This document shows positions 62,023 through 64,000 of a stretch of DNA of 64,000 nucleotides, piece by piece. The DNA lies in NCBI RefSeq assembly GCF_001570525.1, contig NZ_BBXC01000016.1, positions 186,001-250,000 of the forward strand, read 5' to 3'. Every line of letters begins with the position of its first letter. The stretch's first letter is position 1. The position numbers and the translations under genes were made by a program. The notes below the pieces were generated by a model. That model saw only the letters and a program-made list of their open reading frames with translations, was not told the DNA's origin and did not search any database. The stretch is from Herbidospora sakaeratensis. Its GTDB lineage: Bacteria; Actinomycetota; Actinomycetes; Streptosporangiales; Streptosporangiaceae.

Positions 62023-63630
62023 ATGTCTGAGAACGAGCCCGCCGCGCTCGCGGAGGAGACGCAGGTCGCCACCGCGGCCGTCGCGGCGGTGGCGACCAAC
62101 GAGGAGACGATCGCCGCCAACCCGCTGCGCGACCCCAGAGACAAGCGGCTGCCCCGCGTGGCGGGGCCGTGTGTCCTGGTGCTGTTCGGCGTGACCGGCG
62201 ACCTGGCCAAGCGCAAGCTGCTGCCGGCGATCTACGACCTGGGCAACCGCGGCCTGCTGCCGCCGGGCTTCTCCCTGGTCGGCTTCGCCCGCCGCGACTG
62301 GGCGCACGAGGACTTCGCCAACGTCACCTACGAGGCCGTCAAGGAGCACGCCCGGACCCCGTTCCGTGAGGAGGTCTGGAAGCAGATCTCCGAGGGCATC
62401 CACTTCTGCCCCGGCGAGTTCCACGACGACGGCGCGTTCGACTGCCTGTCGATGATGCTGAAGGAGATCGACGAGACCCGGGGCACGGGCGGCAACTACG
62501 CCTTCTACCTGTCGGTCCCGCCGAAGTTCTTCCCGACGGTCGTCGAGCAGCTCAAGCGCACCGGCCTGGCGCAGCACCCCGACGGGTCGTGGCGCCGCGT
62601 GGTGATCGAGAAGCCGTTCGGCCACGACCTGGCCAGCGCGCAGGACCTCAACCGCATCACCAGCGCGGTCTTCCCGGAGAGCTCGGTCTTCCGGATCGAC
62701 CACTACCTGGGCAAGGAGACGGTCCAGAACATCCTGGCCCTGCGCTTCGCCAACAACCTCTACGAGCCCATCTGGAACCGCAGCTTCGTCGACCACGTGC
62801 AGATCACGATGGCGGAAGACATCGGCATCGGTTCGCGGGCGGGCTACTACGACGGCATCGGCGCGGCCCGCGACGTCATCCAGAACCACCTGCTCCAGCT
62901 CCTGGCGCTGGTCGCGATGGAGGACCCGACGTCCTTCGACGCCAACTCGCTGCGCCGCGAGAAGGAGAAGGTCCTCAAGGCGGTCAGGCTGCCCGACGAC
63001 CTGGCGACCGGCGCGATCCGGGGGCAGTACACCGCGGGCTGGCAGGGGGGTGACAAGGTCATCGGCTACCTCGAGGAAGACGGCATCCCGAAGGACTCGC
63101 TGACCGACACCTACGCCGCCATCAAGCTCGAGGTGGCCAACCGCCGCTGGGCCGGGGTGCCGTTCTACCTGCGCGCGGGCAAGCGCCTGGGCCGCCGGGT
63201 GACCGAGGTCGCCGTGGTGTTCCAGCGGGCGCCGCACCTGCCGTTCAGCAAGGACGACACCGAGATCCTGGGCCAGAACGCCCTGGTGATCCGCGTCCAG
63301 CCCGACGAGGGCATCACGGTGCGGTTCGGCTCGAAGGTGCCCGGCACGGCCATGGAGGTCCGCGACGTGTCCATGGACTTCGCCTACGGCGAGTCGTTCA
63401 TGGAGAGCAGCCCCGAGGCATACGAGCGGCTGCTGCTGGACGTCCTGATCGGCGACCCACCGTTGTTCCCGCACCAGCGGGAGGTGGAGCTGTCCTGGCA
63501 GATCCTCGACCCGATCGAGGAGTACTGGGCCACCCACGGCCGCCCCGAGGGCTACCCGGCCGGCACGTGGGGCCCCGCGGGCGCCGACGAGATGCTCGCC
63601 CGCGACGGACGTGTCTGGAGGCGGCTGTGA
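62023..63630 (+). CDS. zwf: Glucose-6-phosphate dehydrogenase
   Basis: 535 residues. NADP-binding [15 protein letters not shown] (55-69) and the catalytic RIDHYLGKE are present, with EKPFGHD upstream and [11 protein letters not shown] in the C-terminal domain. It makes NADPH and 6-phosphogluconolactone. ATG 62023 is chosen over ATG 61981 because GGGAGGG lies 9 nt before it. Its stop overlaps the start of opcA as GTGA. Confidence 0.97.
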   Translation: MSENEPAALAEETQVATAAVAAVATNEETIAANPLRDPRDKRLPRVAGPCVLVLFGVTGDLAKRKLLPAIYDLGNRGLLPPGFSLVGFARRDWAHEDFANVTYEAVKEHARTPFREEVWKQISEGIHFCPGEFHDDGAFDCLSMMLKEIDETRGTGGNYAFYLSVPPKFFPTVVEQLKRTGLAQHPDGSWRRVVIEKPFGHDLASAQDLNRITSAVFPESSVFRIDHYLGKETVQNILALRFANNLYEPIWNRSFVDHVQITMAEDIGIGSRAGYYDGIGAARDVIQNHLLQLLALVAMEDPTSFDANSLRREKEKVLKAVRLPDDLATGAIRGQYTAGWQGGDKVIGYLEEDGIPKDSLTDTYAAIKLEVANRRWAGVPFYLRAGKRLGRRVTEVAVVFQRAPHLPFSKDDTEILGQNALVIRVQPDEGITVRFGSKVPGTAMEVRDVSMDFAYGESFMESSPEAYERLLLDVLIGDPPLFPHQREVELSWQILDPIEEYWATHGRPEGYPAGTWGPAGADEMLARDGRVWRRL

Positions 63631-64000
63631 CCAGTTTCAACCTGACCGCGACCACCGCCTCGAAGATCAGCTCGGCGCTGACCAAGCTCCGCCACCAGAT
63701 GGGCGCCCCCGCCGTCGGCATGGTGCTCACGCTCGTGGTGGTCTCCGACGAGGCCGGCCAGTACGACGCGGTGCGCGCCGCCACCGACGCGGCGCGCGAG
63801 CACCCGTCGCGGATCCTCGTGGTGATCCGGCGCGACGCCCGGGAGAACGACCGGCTCGACGCGGAACTGCGCGTCGGCGAGTCGTCGCCCGGCGAGGTCG
63901 TCATCCTGCGTCTCTACGGCGAGCTGACCAGGCACGCCGACTCGGTGCTCAGCCCGCTGCTGCTGACCGACACCCCGGTGGTGGTCTGGTGGCCGGCCGA
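63627..64000 (+). CDS. opcA: Glucose-6-phosphate dehydrogenase assembly protein, 5' part
   Basis: The first about 124 codons run off the window. [20 protein letters not shown], then [13 protein letters not shown] and [15 protein letters not shown], and DTPVVVWWP, match OpcA, which in cyanobacteria and actinobacteria is needed for active Zwf. GTG 63627 overlaps the zwf stop by 4 nt, so the two are translated together. Confidence 0.95.
   Translation, partial: MTSFNLTATTASKISSALTKLRHQMGAPAVGMVLTLVVVSDEAGQYDAVRAATDAAREHPSRILVVIRRDARENDRLDAELRVGESSPGEVVILRLYGELTRHADSVLSPLLLTDTPVVVWWPA

Overview
The window is high-GC actinobacterial chromosome, most likely from a Streptosporangiaceae-type soil organism (inference). 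The evidence is GC-rich codon use with many GTG and TTG starts, a one-operon SUF system with a Rieske-type ferredoxin inside it, an opcA gene after zwf, a long-form HisG paired with HisE, and several secreted cellulose-binding proteins. I saw no rRNA, tRNA, insertion sequence, prophage or CRISPR array.

Layout. 1-2.0 kb: two convergent alpha/beta hydrolases and a TetR regulator with a shared AT-rich promoter. 2.1-9.6 kb: an SDR oxidoreductase, a secreted CBM2-tailed sugar dehydrogenase, an unknown secreted protein, an acyl-CoA synthetase, a TRIC-type channel and a MocR regulator. 9.7-16.7 kb: a YczE membrane protein divergent from that MocR, a GH15 glucoamylase/trehalase-like enzyme, a hypothetical protein, an LD-carboxypeptidase, a sulfotransferase and an ABC exporter. 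16.8-20.5 kb: a crotonase, a 71-residue HTH protein, an ABC-F ATPase and an acVLRF1-type peptidyl-tRNA hydrolase. 20.6-26.5 kb: an EAL-CBS protein, hisE-hisG, a second MocR-like protein that has lost its PLP-binding residues, and a DEAD-box RNA helicase with a long DDRPR-repeat tail. 26.8-33.2 kb: the operon sufR-B-D-Rieske-C-S-U-T, preceded by a SufR-type operator and an iron box.

33.4-40.3 kb is accessory: a membrane-embedded NACHT NTPase, a secreted GH95 alpha-fucosidase and a two-domain VOC protein. 40.5-42.1 kb is an ABC transporter pair. 42.2-48.4 kb is a second accessory block: an EamA exporter, a GntR regulator and a tightly coupled hydroxyproline-catabolism operon. 48.4-50.0 kb holds ctaA and a SanA/YdcF-like gene. 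50.1-54.7 kb holds secreted or anchored carbohydrate and peptide enzymes (AA10 LPMO-CBM2, a membrane-anchored CBM2 protein, an M14 carboxypeptidase). 54.8-64.0 kb holds a PrsW-type protease and ctaB, divergent from tkt-tal-pgi-zwf-opcA, which runs off the end.

How it works together. The order opcA/zwf/tal/tkt - ctaB - ctaA - ABC - suf - ABC-F/crotonase resembles the Mycobacterium tuberculosis Rv1446c-Rv1473 neighbourhood as I remember it. That suggests an old actinobacterial core (pentose phosphate pathway, heme A, Fe-S assembly, translation factors) into which plant-biomass and amino-acid catabolic genes and the NACHT gene were inserted. The main points for a second look are the PLP-less MocR protein, the double (SufR plus iron-box) control of suf, the NACHT protein with glycine-rich membrane segments, the palindromes of the hydroxyproline operon, and the membrane-anchored CBM2 protein.
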